Shown piece by piece: positions 34,701-46,100 of a stretch of 64,000 bases of DNA. Location of the stretch: positions 33,180,572 through 33,244,571 of the forward strand of contig CAIIXF020000012.1 of the NCBI GenBank assembly GCA_903813345.2, given 5' to 3'. Source of the stretch: Owenia fusiformis (taxonomy: Eukaryota; Annelida; Polychaeta; Sabellida; Oweniidae). The first letter of the stretch is position 1. The number at the start of each line of letters is the position of its first letter. The position numbers and the translations under genes were made by a program. The notes under the pieces are model-generated. The model saw nothing but the letters and a program-made list of their open reading frames with translations. It was not told the origin of the DNA and ran no database searches.

Positions 34701-36939
34701 CACCTGACATGCATTCTAAGGCTTCATTCATTCTTGGTAGAGGATATGAATCCTTCTGGGTTTTGTTGTTGAGCGCTCGATAGTCTATGCATATCCTCAG
34801 CCCTCCGCATTTCTTTCTCACTAGTACAGCCTGGGATGCATACGGACTTGAACTTTTCTTGATTATCCCTTTAAGTAACCAGTTCTGTAAATGTTCTTTC
34901 ACTTCTGGTTGTAGTGAAGGTGGTACCCTTCTATGTGGGAGACGTATTGGTCTGTCATCAGTAGTTGGAATAGTATGGCGTACTCTGTCTGTATACCCAA
35001 CATCATCGGAAGACTTGCTAAATATACTCCTATGTCTACTCAAAAGTGTCTTAAGTTTCAACCGTTCACTTGAGCTCAAACTAATTGAAGGAGGTGGTAA
35101 TCCCTCTGGCCAAAAATTATCAGTTTCTTCACCGACAACAATATCAGATTTTCCAACAACTACACTCTGTTCTACAATTCCTATATGACACTCATTGAGC
35201 TTACTTTTGTCAATTTCATCAACATCTTCTATTCTACCTATTGGTATTTTAGGTTTTATCCAAACATCTTCATGATTTGAATTCATCAGAGGTATTGTCA
35301 CAATACCATGTACAACCTTTGTGAAAATGCGTAAGGCAGTAACACCGGATGGTATATTACTCATATTTGGCTCAACTAACACCTCAGAGGCATTTATTCT
35401 GTTACAAGTGGCCCTTACAAACTTCATTGACTTAGCTTTTAGAAGAACTGGCCTACCTCTAATTATCCTTGCATAACTTACTTTTTCAGCTGACTCTGAC
35501 CCTAGGCTACTTTTCATTAGCTGATTAACTGTCTCGGGTGGTAACATATTGATTACATTGGTACCTACAATACAATCCTGTACCCCCTGATTGTCATTTA
35601 CTACTAAAACCCCTACTGGGAAGTCAAGACTATGCCCTGCCACATTCAAGTTACTAATCTCTATATAACCCTTATATGGGATCATGCTGCCATTTGCTGC
35701 TTGAATGGTAAGCAGCCCACTTATATCTGTCAATTCTCGTTCACTCAAACACTTACGATAAAGAGATTCTGAAATAGTTGTTACCTGTGACCCAGTGTCT
35801 AGTAATCCCTTTAGATTTACACTTCCAATCTTCAGATTTATAGTGGGGCAACTACCTACTAAATTTTCAGGAGCACAGGTTACTGAGTTTGTTGCATTTA
35901 CTTGGCTTTTCTCACTAGCTTTATCCTGTCTCTTCTTGCTGTAACAATCTCTTGAGATGTGCCCGAATTTCCCACAATTATAGCACTTTCTACCTTTTGT
36001 CACCTCCACTTGTCTTAACTTTTCTTCCATTTGTTGTATTTGATCCTGTTGACTCTTCATTAAATCTTCTTGGCTCTTCAATTTGTTTTGTTGGGATTGT
36101 AATAATGACAGCATCTCCTTTTGAGACTTCAACAACTCTGACATTTGATCTTGTTCTAGAGGTTTCACTGTAGCAACTTCCACTTTAACTTGTTTAGACT
36201 GTACTGTAGATGTGTCATCACCATACCACACTATAGCTTTTTCCCTGAACTTGTAGAATGGTATTGCTCTGTCTTCTGAATTTATTTTTCTAAGTTCCCT
36301 TCTCAGACTAGGATCCTTTACTCCCTCTTGAAATTTTCCTTTCAGAGCTCGATCTATAGATCTTCTATCCATATCTGGAGTTTTATGTTCAATCTTAGCA
36401 TGTAATTTCATCAAGGCTAATGAATATTCATGTAAAGACTCATTCGCATCTTTTTGATTTCGACAGTAAAAAGCTTCTTGTAAGATAGCTAGATCGTGTT
36501 CTTCCCCAAAGACTTCCCCAAGGATGTTGAAAACTTTGTTGAGAGAATCTTTTTCCTCCTTTGGACGGTACCGCAACTCATCCCTTGCATCCCCCTTTAA
36601 TTGATTTAACACGTACTCTACGGCATTAGTGTCTGAAAGGTTCCTCGCCTGGATCTGGTGGGTAATGTCTTCTATCCAGTCATAAATTTCAAGCTCTCCG
36701 GTTTGCTTTGGTTTCCCACCGAACTTTGGCACATTTGTTTTATCTTGGATATATATTATATTTCCATGTTTCTGCCTCCCTCTGGCATCTGGTTGTCTTT
36801 CTCTAACATCGGGTTGTCTTTCCCTAACATCGGGTTGTCTTTCTCTCAAGTCTGGTTTCCTTTCGAATGGTATATGATCTTGGTTATTGTCTTGCATTGA
36901 CATCTCAAACTGATCATCTTTTTCTCCTCCCTCGGCCAT
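31774..36939 (-). CDS. Gypsy Gag-Pol polyprotein
   Basis: One 1721-codon frame fuses Gag and Pol with no frameshift. Gag (about 1-340) has a charged N-terminus with three to four heptads of RERQPDV type (31-55), a glutamine-rich coiled segment (265-312) and a CCHC zinc knuckle at 319-332. Protease shows DTG at 381-383. Reverse transcriptase spans about 685-870 with YLDD at 817-820. RNase H follows with acidic residues near 974, 1018, 1044 and 1087. Integrase has an HHCC finger (H1235, H1240, C1267, C1270) and a D,D-35-E triad (D1302, D1361, E1397). An acidic, serine-rich tail of about 150 residues has no chromodomain that I can see. All catalytic residues are present, so the protein may be functional. 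Confidence 0.95.
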   Translation of the reverse strand: MAEGGEKDDQFEMSMQDNNQDHIPFERKPDLRERQPDVRERQPDVRERQPDARGRQKHGNIIYIQDKTNVPKFGGKPKQTGELEIYDWIEDITHQIQARNLSDTNAVEYVLNQLKGDARDELRYRPKEEKDSLNKVFNILGEVFGEEHDLAILQEAFYCRNQKDANESLHEYSLALMKLHAKIEHKTPDMDRRSIDRALKGKFQEGVKDPSLRRELRKINSEDRAIPFYKFREKAIVWYGDDTSTVQSKQVKVEVATVKPLEQDQMSELLKSQKEMLSLLQSQQNKLKSQEDLMKSQQDQIQQMEEKLRQVEVTKGRKCYNCGKFGHISRDCYSKKRQDKASEKSQVNATNSVTCAPENLVGSCPTINLKIGSVNLKGLLDTGSQVTTISESLYRKCLSERELTDISGLLTIQAANGSMIPYKGYIEISNLNVAGHSLDFPVGVLVVNDNQGVQDCIVGTNVINMLPPETVNQLMKSSLGSESAEKVSYARIIRGRPVLLKAKSMKFVRATCNRINASEVLVEPNMSNIPSGVTALRIFTKVVHGIVTIPLMNSNHEDVWIKPKIPIGRIEDVDEIDKSKLNECHIGIVEQSVVVGKSDIVVGEETDNFWPEGLPPPSISLSSSERLKLKTLLSRHRSIFSKSSDDVGYTDRVRHTIPTTDDRPIRLPHRRVPPSLQPEVKEHLQNWLLKGIIKKSSSPYASQAVLVRKKCGGLRICIDYRALNNKTQKDSYPLPRMNEALECMSGAKYFSSLDLCQGYMQCAMDEKDAHKTAFRVGTGGLYEFTRMPFGLCNSPASFQRLMDAIFGDQTYETLIIYLDDILVYAADFDQMLDRLRLVFSRLEKEGLKVKPSKCFLFQDKVKFLGHIISSKGIETDPEKVRCIQEWKSPKNQKELRSFLGTTNFYRRFVANYSRIANPLNKMLGTTKKTGPKKEENFKWDHKCTEAFTVLKEKLITAPILGFPDFEKSFYLETDASFKGLGAVLSQKQEGRTVVIAYASRSLHPNERNMERYSSMKLELLALKWAITEAFREYLMFNEFIVETDNNPLVYLKTTAKLGATETRWVSELSQFNFVIQYKSGKKNTVADALSRMHDVPSETDVQPFLDKMSESTNVPLAIAECNPVKSEAFTSKTEVKDEMEVISTLPEMGLDVMRTHQDKDKDISVVKEWMYKQKEKPTYAQFKDESKDVKKILRGWERLSMDNGILKRDVIYNSEKASQVILPASLRDTVLASLHDSAGHQGRDRTLALVQLRCYWPTMYRDIAKYCEKCERCTMAKSKPPIVRPYRTSLLASRPLDILAIDFDKLDKSSSGKEDVLVLTDVFTKFSQAFPTKDQSAVTVAKTLVSNYFNVYGVPKKIHSDRGRNFESNVVAELCKLYDIKKTRTTPYWPQGNGQCERFNRTMHDRLKTLAEEKKNKWHLYLSELVFAYNATPHSATGFSPYYLFFGREPHLPVDVVLFHKQEDTMPLTEWVSEQQEKLFTVFKVVNLNLKNEAHKRQERFNKCATDEDIPVGSTVFLKNRFRERHKVKDMWNPLPYKIIRRINPDSNVYEITPVDGGKTQTVNRSNLLCKQHLQEPVEAVKSDNALDSHEGQVDSVGSDETSSDSLFGIQPITDSDSAGTSEDFKSEQQRIHRPIIDKTLNVEDEDDPSSSSSSDVSVVSLRRSKRPNKGRHKNPHNLPRSCCNKLQVLEPQDKLSVLKDGFTRQCNIFENYCAAITKLT

Positions 36940-39623
36940 TTTAGCAGATAATTACTAGTATTTTATGAATATTACAACTGAGTTTAGTAACCACAGATAA
37001 GTAATTTCCTACACTATATGCTATATGAACAGTAGATGTACAACTTAGTACCTTTATCTGATATGATGAACCAATTTTATAGCAAGTGAACCATATGCGT
37101 GAATTGCCTTGGCCTTATCTCTCAATTTTGAAAGACCTAATCTAATGCAATACTAAACCTATCATTGGTTGTTAAACAAACAAATATTTTGGCCTAGCCT
37201 GTTCAAATATGCACCTGGTTGATTCAAATACCAAGTCTAGCGACCAATTGCTTATGAAATACCAGGATTAATGTAATACCAAAATCTATAATTGCTTGTG
37301 AAACAAACCGATATTTGGATTAGCCTAACCTATCAATTAATACCAAATTAGTAACCAGTCAACATAAGACAGAAGCAAAATGATCACTAAACAGTATCAC
37401 CTCTCGACTAAGTATTACACGTCTAGTAAACAAATTGTTATTTCTCTTGGCCTTAATTCTTGATTGTGATTTACTCCCTTTCCTCACACAGTAATTGTCT
37501 ACGCTTGAACAATAACATACACTGAATGAACTATGAAGGAATATGCAGGTACTGTAAACCTATCTGAACAACCATGTGTTTATTTTGTAGTGGCCTATTT
37601 TGACCATATATCTAAATTTCCGCACTCTCACTACCAATCATATATAGATGTGATTCTCCTCTGGTAGATCACAGCAATTACCTAAGCTAATGCGAGAGGT
37701 CCCGGGTCTAATTGGTTTGACCTAAATGTACACTAAACTAGCTAATCCAAGCATTTTGTACTACTTTATTTATTTGCTTTGGCCTTATATAGAGAAATCT
37801 TGTCTAATCTAGTATACAGGGTAACTTTAATTCTATGTAGAATCTGCAGACAGATATGATCAACATATACAAATTGGCATGTATCTAAATCACAGTATTA
37901 ATTTCATATGTGAAACGCTTCTGAAATACTCTAGCCTAAAATGTACTGTTATTTCAATCATGTCATATTTTCCCTGTATGACTATGCAGTGAGTTACTAT
38001 AAACTTAAGAGACTAAGTATGAATAATGTTCACGGGAATTCAACTTGATACTACATATATTTATATGTTAGTAAATTGAACACCAAGTATTTTTCTCACC
38101 ATTCACCACCACGAACACATGTTGCTTTTTTTGTAAATTACTGGCTTTTCTTGTTTATTTGTTCTTGTATCACAACTACACCTTTGCACTGACACTCTTA
38201 GTTTCTGATAAAAAGTGTTCGTTTACCACATATAATATACCTTTGACTCAACACACAATTTATTTTGTATGGCCTTATAACACTTAGGCCTATGAGTCAC
38301 AATATGTACTATTCTACAACATATATATATGTAAACATGTGTATTATGCAATAGATCACTCTTGGATTTTTTGGACTACTAAATCAGTACACCATCCATG
38401 CTTATTTCACGAAGTTTCACATGGAACTTTTTTTACCAATTTTATTTAGCCTTCACGAAGAAATATATTTCACACACAGTGACATTTCCAGAGTGATTTC
38501 CAATACATGTAATTTTGCTCTGCTAACATAAACACATTTATTCAATACAGTGACTTTTTATATCTCCAAGTGAGGTTGGGGTGGAGATAATACTGAAAAC
38601 ACACTTCGGCCAGTTGTACACAATTATTGGTTACATATATGAATGATATTCTCTGGTTTATGCATTTACACCTGAATCTATGATAAAAATACTCAATATA
38701 GAAGTGGAACACACTTGTGACAATACTTTGATTCACAATAAGCCTTTCTATTCTTACTTGATACCTTCACAACTGTATACACAACAGTTGATAAGTCTCT
38801 TGAATCTCACTGGTACATGGATATCTTTGATATCTGCTCTCTTGACTGGATGTTGGAACTGGACATGAAGCTTTATATATAAGTCTCTACTTTCCGATGA
38901 CAACTTCTGTATGAAGAGATTGCTGTAATTCTGTAGACTCAATAATTCAGCTTCGAATATTCTAAATGTTGTTTTGACAGCATATACTGGAATACCTCAC
39001 CCTGTCAGATCGTGAGTCTATCCTGGTTAGACCGGTACAATGTCAGTACTTTAGATAGGAATATCTTTACTGCAGTTGCTGGATTGACAAGTAGTAGTAC
39101 CTGTAGTTCATGAGCTCAAGGCAATTTCAATGTAGATGGATTATGCACTTACATTGATTATTGTTTTTAACAGATTCTGGCAAAAACGACTCGATACATT
39201 TGTGAAATTCAACCGTACATATACACATGTATCTCGTTATCAATTAATCAATTTGTATCTCACTCCCCTTTGTCAGGAATGTAGCATGTGTAATTCTTAA
39301 CACTTCTGTCCACGAAATCCTGTTACCACGTAATTGCTCAGATTCTGGGGTTCATAAATCACAAACTACTTCGTAGAGTCAATAACATCAAAAACAGTAG
39401 AATGTCTTTGGAGGATTGTTGTTATAATTCGAGGTTAAGTCTCCAAGAGTGTCGAATCACTGAGTATCGTTGCACTGAGTCCTGTTACAATGACTGCATG
39501 CACTAAATATATGGAGATTACCAGGATCGCATTATATTATAAACCAGAATTGTTCATTTCTCGGTGATGGCTTCACACAAGGAGTGTTTTGTCAATATTC
39601 CGTCCAAGGTTCTTGCCGATTTA
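36940..39623 (-). other. 2.7-kb leader of the Gypsy element
   Basis: The stretch between primer-binding site and Gag start is unusually long for a Gypsy element. It holds only short frames. It is AT-rich and could contain packaging or translation signals, or an acquired insertion; no internal element ends were recognised. Confidence 0.6.
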
Positions 39624-39640
39624 CCCTGCTCGCAGCGCCA
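39624..39640 (-). promoter_or_regulatory. Primer-binding site of the Gypsy element
   Basis: Two bases inside the 5' LTR the minus strand reads TGGCGCTGCGAGCAGGG. Starting with TGG, it would pair with the CCA end of a tRNA. I did not identify the tRNA. Confidence 0.75.
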
Positions 39641-39642
39641 TT

Positions 39643-39899
39643 TGTGAACGTGGGGAAATCACAAAAACTAAGAATATGTATCGGCTTTAAATGTTTTTAT
39701 TCTCCAACGTCACTAAGGACTAAAAACACTCCTTTATCATAACATACATGTACAACCTCTGCTTATGCAGGTATCGTCTCAAAATTCATTCAGAATTTGA
39801 AATACATGTGATCTGGAAACTAAACATGGCCGCCCAACACTGTACAAAAAGACCTTTACATGTATGCTATTCCCGGGAAACATTTCCCACACTATCACA
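39643..39899 (-). repeat. 5' LTR of the Gypsy element
   Basis: A 257-bp LTR. Its outer end lies 53 bp before the ATG of the NTPDase-like gene, which is on the opposite strand. The element's own transcription would run leftward, away from that gene. Confidence 0.95.
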
Positions 39900-39952
39900 T
39901 AAATACTTCATGTTTAGCACGCATGTATCAGTTTAGGATTAGTCTCAACAAG

Positions 39953-41332
39953 ATGCCTGTTCGTGAAGTTCTTCTCGTATTAGTCGCAATCATTACGACT
40001 CAGTTATGTCTCGCTGCAGAGTATGGCGTTATCGTTGACGCTGGAAGTAGTGGAAGTCGGGCGAGAATTTACACATGACCAGAAAGAACCTCACTAAATC
40101 AGATTCTTCAACTGACGGAAGTTGCAAACAAGAAAAGTCGCCCAGGGCTGAGCGCGTATGCCAGCGATGCCACTGGTCTAAGAAACCACATCGATGAACT
40201 TATGGACGCTTGTAAAGAAAATGTTCCATCCGAAAAACGAGCGAACACACCATTTTATATAATGGCAACGGCGGGCATGAGATTACTCCCGGGTGCAGAC
40301 GCTTTCTCCGTTTACCAGCAGATCGATAACTTGCTTATGAACAAATCTTATTGCCCATTTGATTATAAAAGAGGGAACGCCAGAACTCTATCTGGGGAAG
40401 AAGAGGGGGCCTTTACGTGGATATCTGCAAATCAGTTGAACGGGCTATTTGGACAGGACCGCACTACAAACGACACTGTTGGAATAGTTGAGTTGGGCGG
40501 GGCCTCGATGCAGATTGCATTCGTACCAGAACGTAATATTTTAGCAGATAAATTCCCGGTTTACGTTGCAGGGAGATACTACCCTCTGTATGTCCACAGT
40601 TATCTATATTACGGTCAAGATTTTGCAGTTAAGAAGATAATGGACAATTTATTTCGAATCTATGATCGATCATCAGGCGCTACCATTAACAACCCATGTA
40701 TGCTGACCGGGGATTCGTTAACGGAAACTATGGATGGCGTCAACGTCACTTTCATCGGTACCGCAAACGCTGATCAATGCCTTGTGTTGATACGTGAAGA
40801 ATTGATATATAAAGTCCCAGATTACCAATGCTATCCCAAGCCATGCGCAATTGGACAAATATATCAACCAGAGATCCCAAAAGACATGGTCTTCCATGCC
40901 GTTTCCGCGTTTATCTATACAATTAACGATATTGGCGCTAGAAATGCTAACGATATGACAACAGCCAGCGTTGTCGAGGCAAAAACCAGAGATTTCTGCC
41001 AGCTCGGATTGCAAGGAGCCATTGATAAAGCAGGCCAGTGGGGGAAAACCCGGTGTATGGTCGGTCTGTATATAAGCAGCCTCCTAACCGATGGGTTGGG
41101 ATTTGAACAAGATGAATCGATCAATGCTGAAGGGGAAATCGACGACCAGGAGTTAACATGGACGCCTGGTGCCATGGTCTATGAGATAGAACGACGCGAT
41201 AGGGGACGCACAATGGACGCCGATGACAAACCCACATCGAAAGCACCATCAACTCATTACTCAATCATTTTAATAAGTTCGCTTCTCACCTTGACAACAG
41301 GACTCATTAATGATAATATATTTTGTGCGTAA
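39953..41332 (+). pseudogene. CD39-like ecto-NTPDase with one internal TGA
   Basis: An intronless frame of 459 sense codons plus one in-frame TGA at codon 42 (40076-40078). After the TGA the same frame runs unbroken to 41332, and conservation resumes at once. Apyrase-conserved regions are present: DAGSSGSR (29-36), ATAGMR (about 105-110), SGEEEG (147-152), GIVELGGASMQIAF (177-190) and WTPGAMVYE (403-411). Residues 1-21 form a signal or anchor segment, and the C-terminal 25 residues are hydrophobic (anchor or GPI-type signal). The family hydrolyses extracellular ATP/ADP to AMP. The stop falls where the family usually has an aromatic residue and is one base from TGG. It could be a recent disabling mutation, a polymorphism or a sequencing error; a restart at Met84 would lack ACR1. 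The LTR lies 53 bp upstream. No poly(A) tail or signal was seen. Confidence 0.8.
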
Positions 41333-43115
41333 AGATTTCAATATCATTAATGACTCAAGAAACTATAGAACTTATGATCTACCAAATAATTTACTGACAT
41401 GTCTTTTTTAAAAGGAATCGTATATGATTTTTGTCAACATCTAGAACAGAACCGGTGTGAAAGGGTAGGAGGTCCTATTAATTTATGGTCCAACGCTCCA
41501 TTGATTTATATGGTGACCTCTTTTCCTTATTATATTGTACACAATCAGGGCCAGTAGGGGCCGTTAAGAAGAGGGACCATGATCCCTTGGGGACCAGAAT
41601 TTCTTTTACACCGGACACCTATCATCTCAAGACAAGATGACAACATATTTCATGGTATTGTTTAATCATTATATTTCAGTGTAAACGTGTTAACAGAGTA
41701 ACAGAAAAAAGAGATACTGATAAGATGATATTAAGATTAAAATCGATCCATCAATGTTTTACATATGACTGGATACATGGATTTATAACAGTATGCTTTT
41801 AAATTATAACCATTCAAATTATAATCCATGTGTGTTTCCAAGCGGGTGAGTCAAATCCCTTATTGCACTCCCAAAACTCGGTACGGTTTAAGGAAACCAT
41901 GAAACCTTATATATTATTATTACCACATTGCCGGGCCAGTTCTAGGGGTTGCTAGTTGAGAAGGCATTGACCGGGAATTTTCCCCGGGAAAGTAGATATC
42001 GTTCAGTGCGTAAGATTTTCTTGCTATTTCAGCCCTGGTCATAACAGTGGTAATATTACTAAGTACTATTAAGAAGAATTCAAACCTAAATGGTTTTAAC
42101 ATGCATTCCAATGAGGGAACTAAGAACTTGTTAAACTTTTTGAAGGTGTTATTTGGTGAATGTCTGTAAATATGTACGTGCACGTAGTCTCTTTTTCGTA
42201 AGCTATGATAACAGTCAAGAGACTGTCCTTTTGACCAAGGTCATCGTGAAAAAGTTTTATATCTATAAAAACATCATTATACACATGTTTGTCGATAAAT
42301 ATAAATAGTTTAGGACTACAGTAGAACTTAAAGTAGGATTTGGACTCGGATTCGAAAATTAATTGCTAGATTTTAGTTTCATTATGTGGTCCTGTTTATT
42401 TATACGAAGGCACCATCCCCTCAACTTGTAAACGTGCAAGAAGAATTGCAACCTAATAACCCTTTAGTTAATCATTATCATCCTCCGATCACAGGGCTTC
42501 AAAATCCAGAATATCTTCTTTGGAAGAAGGAGGTACGGATTCTGGACACCTGCTTACGTAGGAGGATGATCATTATAGGTTTTAATAGTAGTTTCTAAAA
42601 AATTCAACTGCGTCCTAGTATCCACAACTTTAGATTAATCATGATTAATCATTAATTATGATCTTACTTGAGGTGACATTGAGCAGAGGAATATATATGA
42701 GGAACCAAGATATATCAAAAAGAACGTTGTCTGACATAATTGTGATATTTACAGCTTAAGTTACGAAATGGGCTATGTTGATAGTTTAGAATTGTGATAT
42801 AACTCTCTCCAAATATAGGAGGGTTTGATGGTTTTTAGTGGATTCTTGTATGTATTTCCTCAATGTTTCGTCTCCCCTCAATGACGTTATTCCAAAAATA
42901 CCATCTTAAATTACACCGACCTTCTGATAAAAATATCAGTCATTCTGATAGTCAATAAAATGTTAGCCTTCTAACAACATTGGTGAATTGTCATCTCATT
43001 TATCAATCTTAGTCCAAAATCTAAACTTATAAATCCGCTATTTACTGACTACCCTATTACTTTATCGCACCTACCAAAGAGCTCACCAGATATTAATTGT
43101 CAACAGCTCAAAACA
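41333..43115. other. No gene recognised; imperfect hairpins
   Basis: Intergenic between the NTPDase and the oxygenase. ATTATTACCAC near 41921 is loosely inverted at 42045-42060. A foldback at 42469-42580 has ATCATCCTCC outer arms and an inner AATCCAGAAT/ATTCTGGA pair. A promoter for the oxygenase should lie near the right end, but no clear TATA box was assigned. Confidence 0.4.
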
Positions 43116-46100
43116 ATGGCAGATGTACCCGTTATAGACTTCCAAGTATATGGACTCGATGGAGCTACAGACATTGTACCAACAGATGGAGATCTTAAAA
43201 AGGTTGCAGTGGAAATGTACGATGCACTAACAAATGTGGGGTGTTTGTACATTAAGAATCACGGAATAGCATCTGACCTGGTAAATTTTAACTTCTTTTA
43301 ATATTATATCGGCCAAAATAGTTATAGAGTAAAGTAGGGTAGTTTGAGGATGACGAATAAAATGCACGATGGGGCCCAGAATTGTACTTACTTGTACACG
43401 ACATGCACTTATTTTACGACTACACTATAATGTACTGTACTGTACTGTACTGTACTGTACTGTACTGTACTGTACTGTACTGTACTGTACTGTACTGTAC
43501 TGTACTGTACTGCACTGCACTGTACTGTACTATACTGTACTGTACTGCACTGCACTGTACTGTAATGTACTACACTGCACTGCACTCCACTATACTGTAC
43601 GACACGACACGACATTACATGACTTAGCACGGCACCGTACGCAAAATACAAATTACTTTACATGATTTCCATTGCGGATTCTACTTTTAGGATATCAATA
43701 AAAGGAACGATGGCACGGACAGATGTACGAGCATATTTCCCATTGCATATAACTGAATGGAAAGTAGGGAACATTTAAGAAAACCAGGAGAAAACAATCC
43801 CTCGATACACCAATTGAAAGATTTTTCTATATTGAGCCTTTTTTTGATGCTATTCGATGGTATTGAAATACTGAAAATTCTCCTTTATTTTGAATAATCC
43901 TAATGGAGGATTAACAGGCATATTTTCTGTTAGGTCGTATTTTCAAAACAACCAATCTGTAGATGTAGGCTGACTTTGTCATTGCACTTCGTTGTCCTTT
44001 AAGAGGTTCAAGGTGATATCAAAGGCAAATGACGGGTTAAAATGACCTTTTAAAAATCTGTGTAGGCAAATACAGGTACTCAGGGTGATCTAAAAATGCA
44101 ATCCTCTATTTTGAATAAGTTTGACGATAATGATGAAATCCTTTTTATTTTTCTTGCGTAAATGAAGTTCTTTGTGCAGCTCATAGGGATGGACTCAAAG
44201 AAATTCCATATTCAAATCATGTTAAATCTGAATTAAGAATATTTTTCTTTTTTCATTATATCCTCACTCGCGTGCCGTGTAACACTATCCTTTGTGATTT
44301 CCCAGATACGCACGGAGAAATGTGCTTGGGAAAAACGCATGAGTGGTATCCATATGGAGAGACGTTTCTCTTAAACCAGCCATAAAAATAATCTAAAAAT
44401 TGAACACATCGTCAATTTAATGGTCCTCCTTTGAATGGTAACAATATAATTCGAAATATATATAGATATACTTTCATCTATATTGTTTTAGAAAACACAT
44501 CAAACACTTGTTTTGTTCTTGGTATCATGTTTTCAGAGTAAAATGAAACATCTTTCAGTCAGTCAACATTACATAAAATACCGTGTTATTTTACAGAGTG
44601 TTTTAAATGATTGGTTTAAGAGAAAAACATAGTTGAATTCAGTTCTCCATATCGATACTCTTTTGTATGAATGATAATCGCAGACCAGATGGGGTAATAC
44701 TAGTTGATTACTAATTGTTTCAAATGCGTTTGAGAGATACATTTAAAGTGTCAATTTTAAAGGATTTTTACAGGATAAATATACCAAACTGTATTCTAAT
44801 TCCAGATGAAGAGACTTGAGGCATCAGCCCTTCAATTCTTTAGTTTGCCTTTAGAAGAAAAGTTGAAGGTCAAAGGAAATGCGATTAGCCAAGGATACGT
44901 CCCTATAGGTGTAGAAAGGTGAGATTAGTAAGGATGGTTCATTCTTAAGTATATATAATTGTATTATGTCTTTTGATTTTATTTGAGACCGGATGGTACA
45001 TTGTGAATGAATATAGACGTGCGCACCTTCAGCTATTCATGATATATCATGGTTATTGGATTTCATTCTTGGTTTATTCTTAACACGATGTATTATAATG
45101 ATCTCCAGTAGGACTTAAGAGATCCATGGTCTCGTGGCATTGGTTTGTGATGATGGTTCCGAAATACAGTGTGACACAAAAATGCAACCCACTAATTTTG
45201 GTATAATTTTCTTAATAATTAAGGATTTTTCTGTGAAGATAGTGTTCAATGAAAGAAGATTGGTATGCTTGTATATCAACTACTCGGAGCTTAGGAGATA
45301 TCTCATTTTCGCAGAGGCATGTTCTGACACGAAGTCATTAAAAATTTAAATTAGAAAATCTGTCTTCTACCCAATAAGCCGCCAAGTTAAAATTTGTCAA
45401 AATTCATTCAGGAAATTTTGAATATACGACATATTATTGATTATATAAGCCATGCTAAGACATAAATCCCAGTTTCAGTAAATTGTATTTTTGAACATTT
45501 GTTGACAATTTCGTCGAGAAGATACCTGGGCGGAAAACGCGATATATCTAAATCACAAAGTTGTTGATACTATACAAGCACACCAATCTTTTTTCCATTG
45601 AACACTTTATCTACACAAATATAAAAAATCATGGAGGTTCATTGATTATTGAGAAAGTTTCTCCAAAATAAGTGGTTTGCACTCATCGCGCCACTCTGTA
45701 TTAGGAAAGGGGTGTTAGACTGTGTTTCTTTTACAAGATATTTGTTTTTTCCTTTCAAATCATTGGAGTAAGATTGGTTCTATATTTTCAGAGGGAGTTC
45801 AACTGAACCTGATGTTAAAGAGTGCTACATGTATTTCCCTGCAAATCTAGCAGTAAGATAGTTTCAATATTGAAACTTTTAATCAAAGCTTCTGTCACAT
45901 TAGCTCTATGACTTCCGAAGTTTCACTTTATATAGAAAATCTACGTTGTACTTTTTATCCCAAAATGTTTTACTGCATAATTCTCGCAATTTTCGAAAGC
46001 TACACGGCCACCGTATGGTTTGATATCTACCCATATATAAATATAAACACTCAAGTTATCTTATGTTAGAAGTAATACAATTATAAAGTAAAACATATTG

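Larger units (their letters stand above)
31364..39899 (-). mobile_element. Gypsy-type LTR retrotransposon, apparently intact
   Basis: The 8.5-kb element has near-identical LTRs (257 and 258 bp; one single-base indel seen), TG...CA ends and TAAA on both sides (31360-31363 and 39900-39903). On the minus strand the order is 5' LTR, primer-binding site, a long leader, one Gag-Pol frame, polypurine tract and 3' LTR. LTR similarity and an unbroken frame indicate a recent insertion. No envelope-like frame was found, which fits a Metaviridae-type retrotransposon and not an enveloped virus. Confidence 0.95.

Noticed and set aside
32257-36900. Plus-strand frames of 60-156 codons within the Gypsy coding region
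   Set aside because: Antisense shadows of the 1721-codon Gag-Pol frame.
43369-43665. Open frames on both strands in the ACTGT repeat
   Set aside because: Low-complexity translation of a pentanucleotide microsatellite within an intron.
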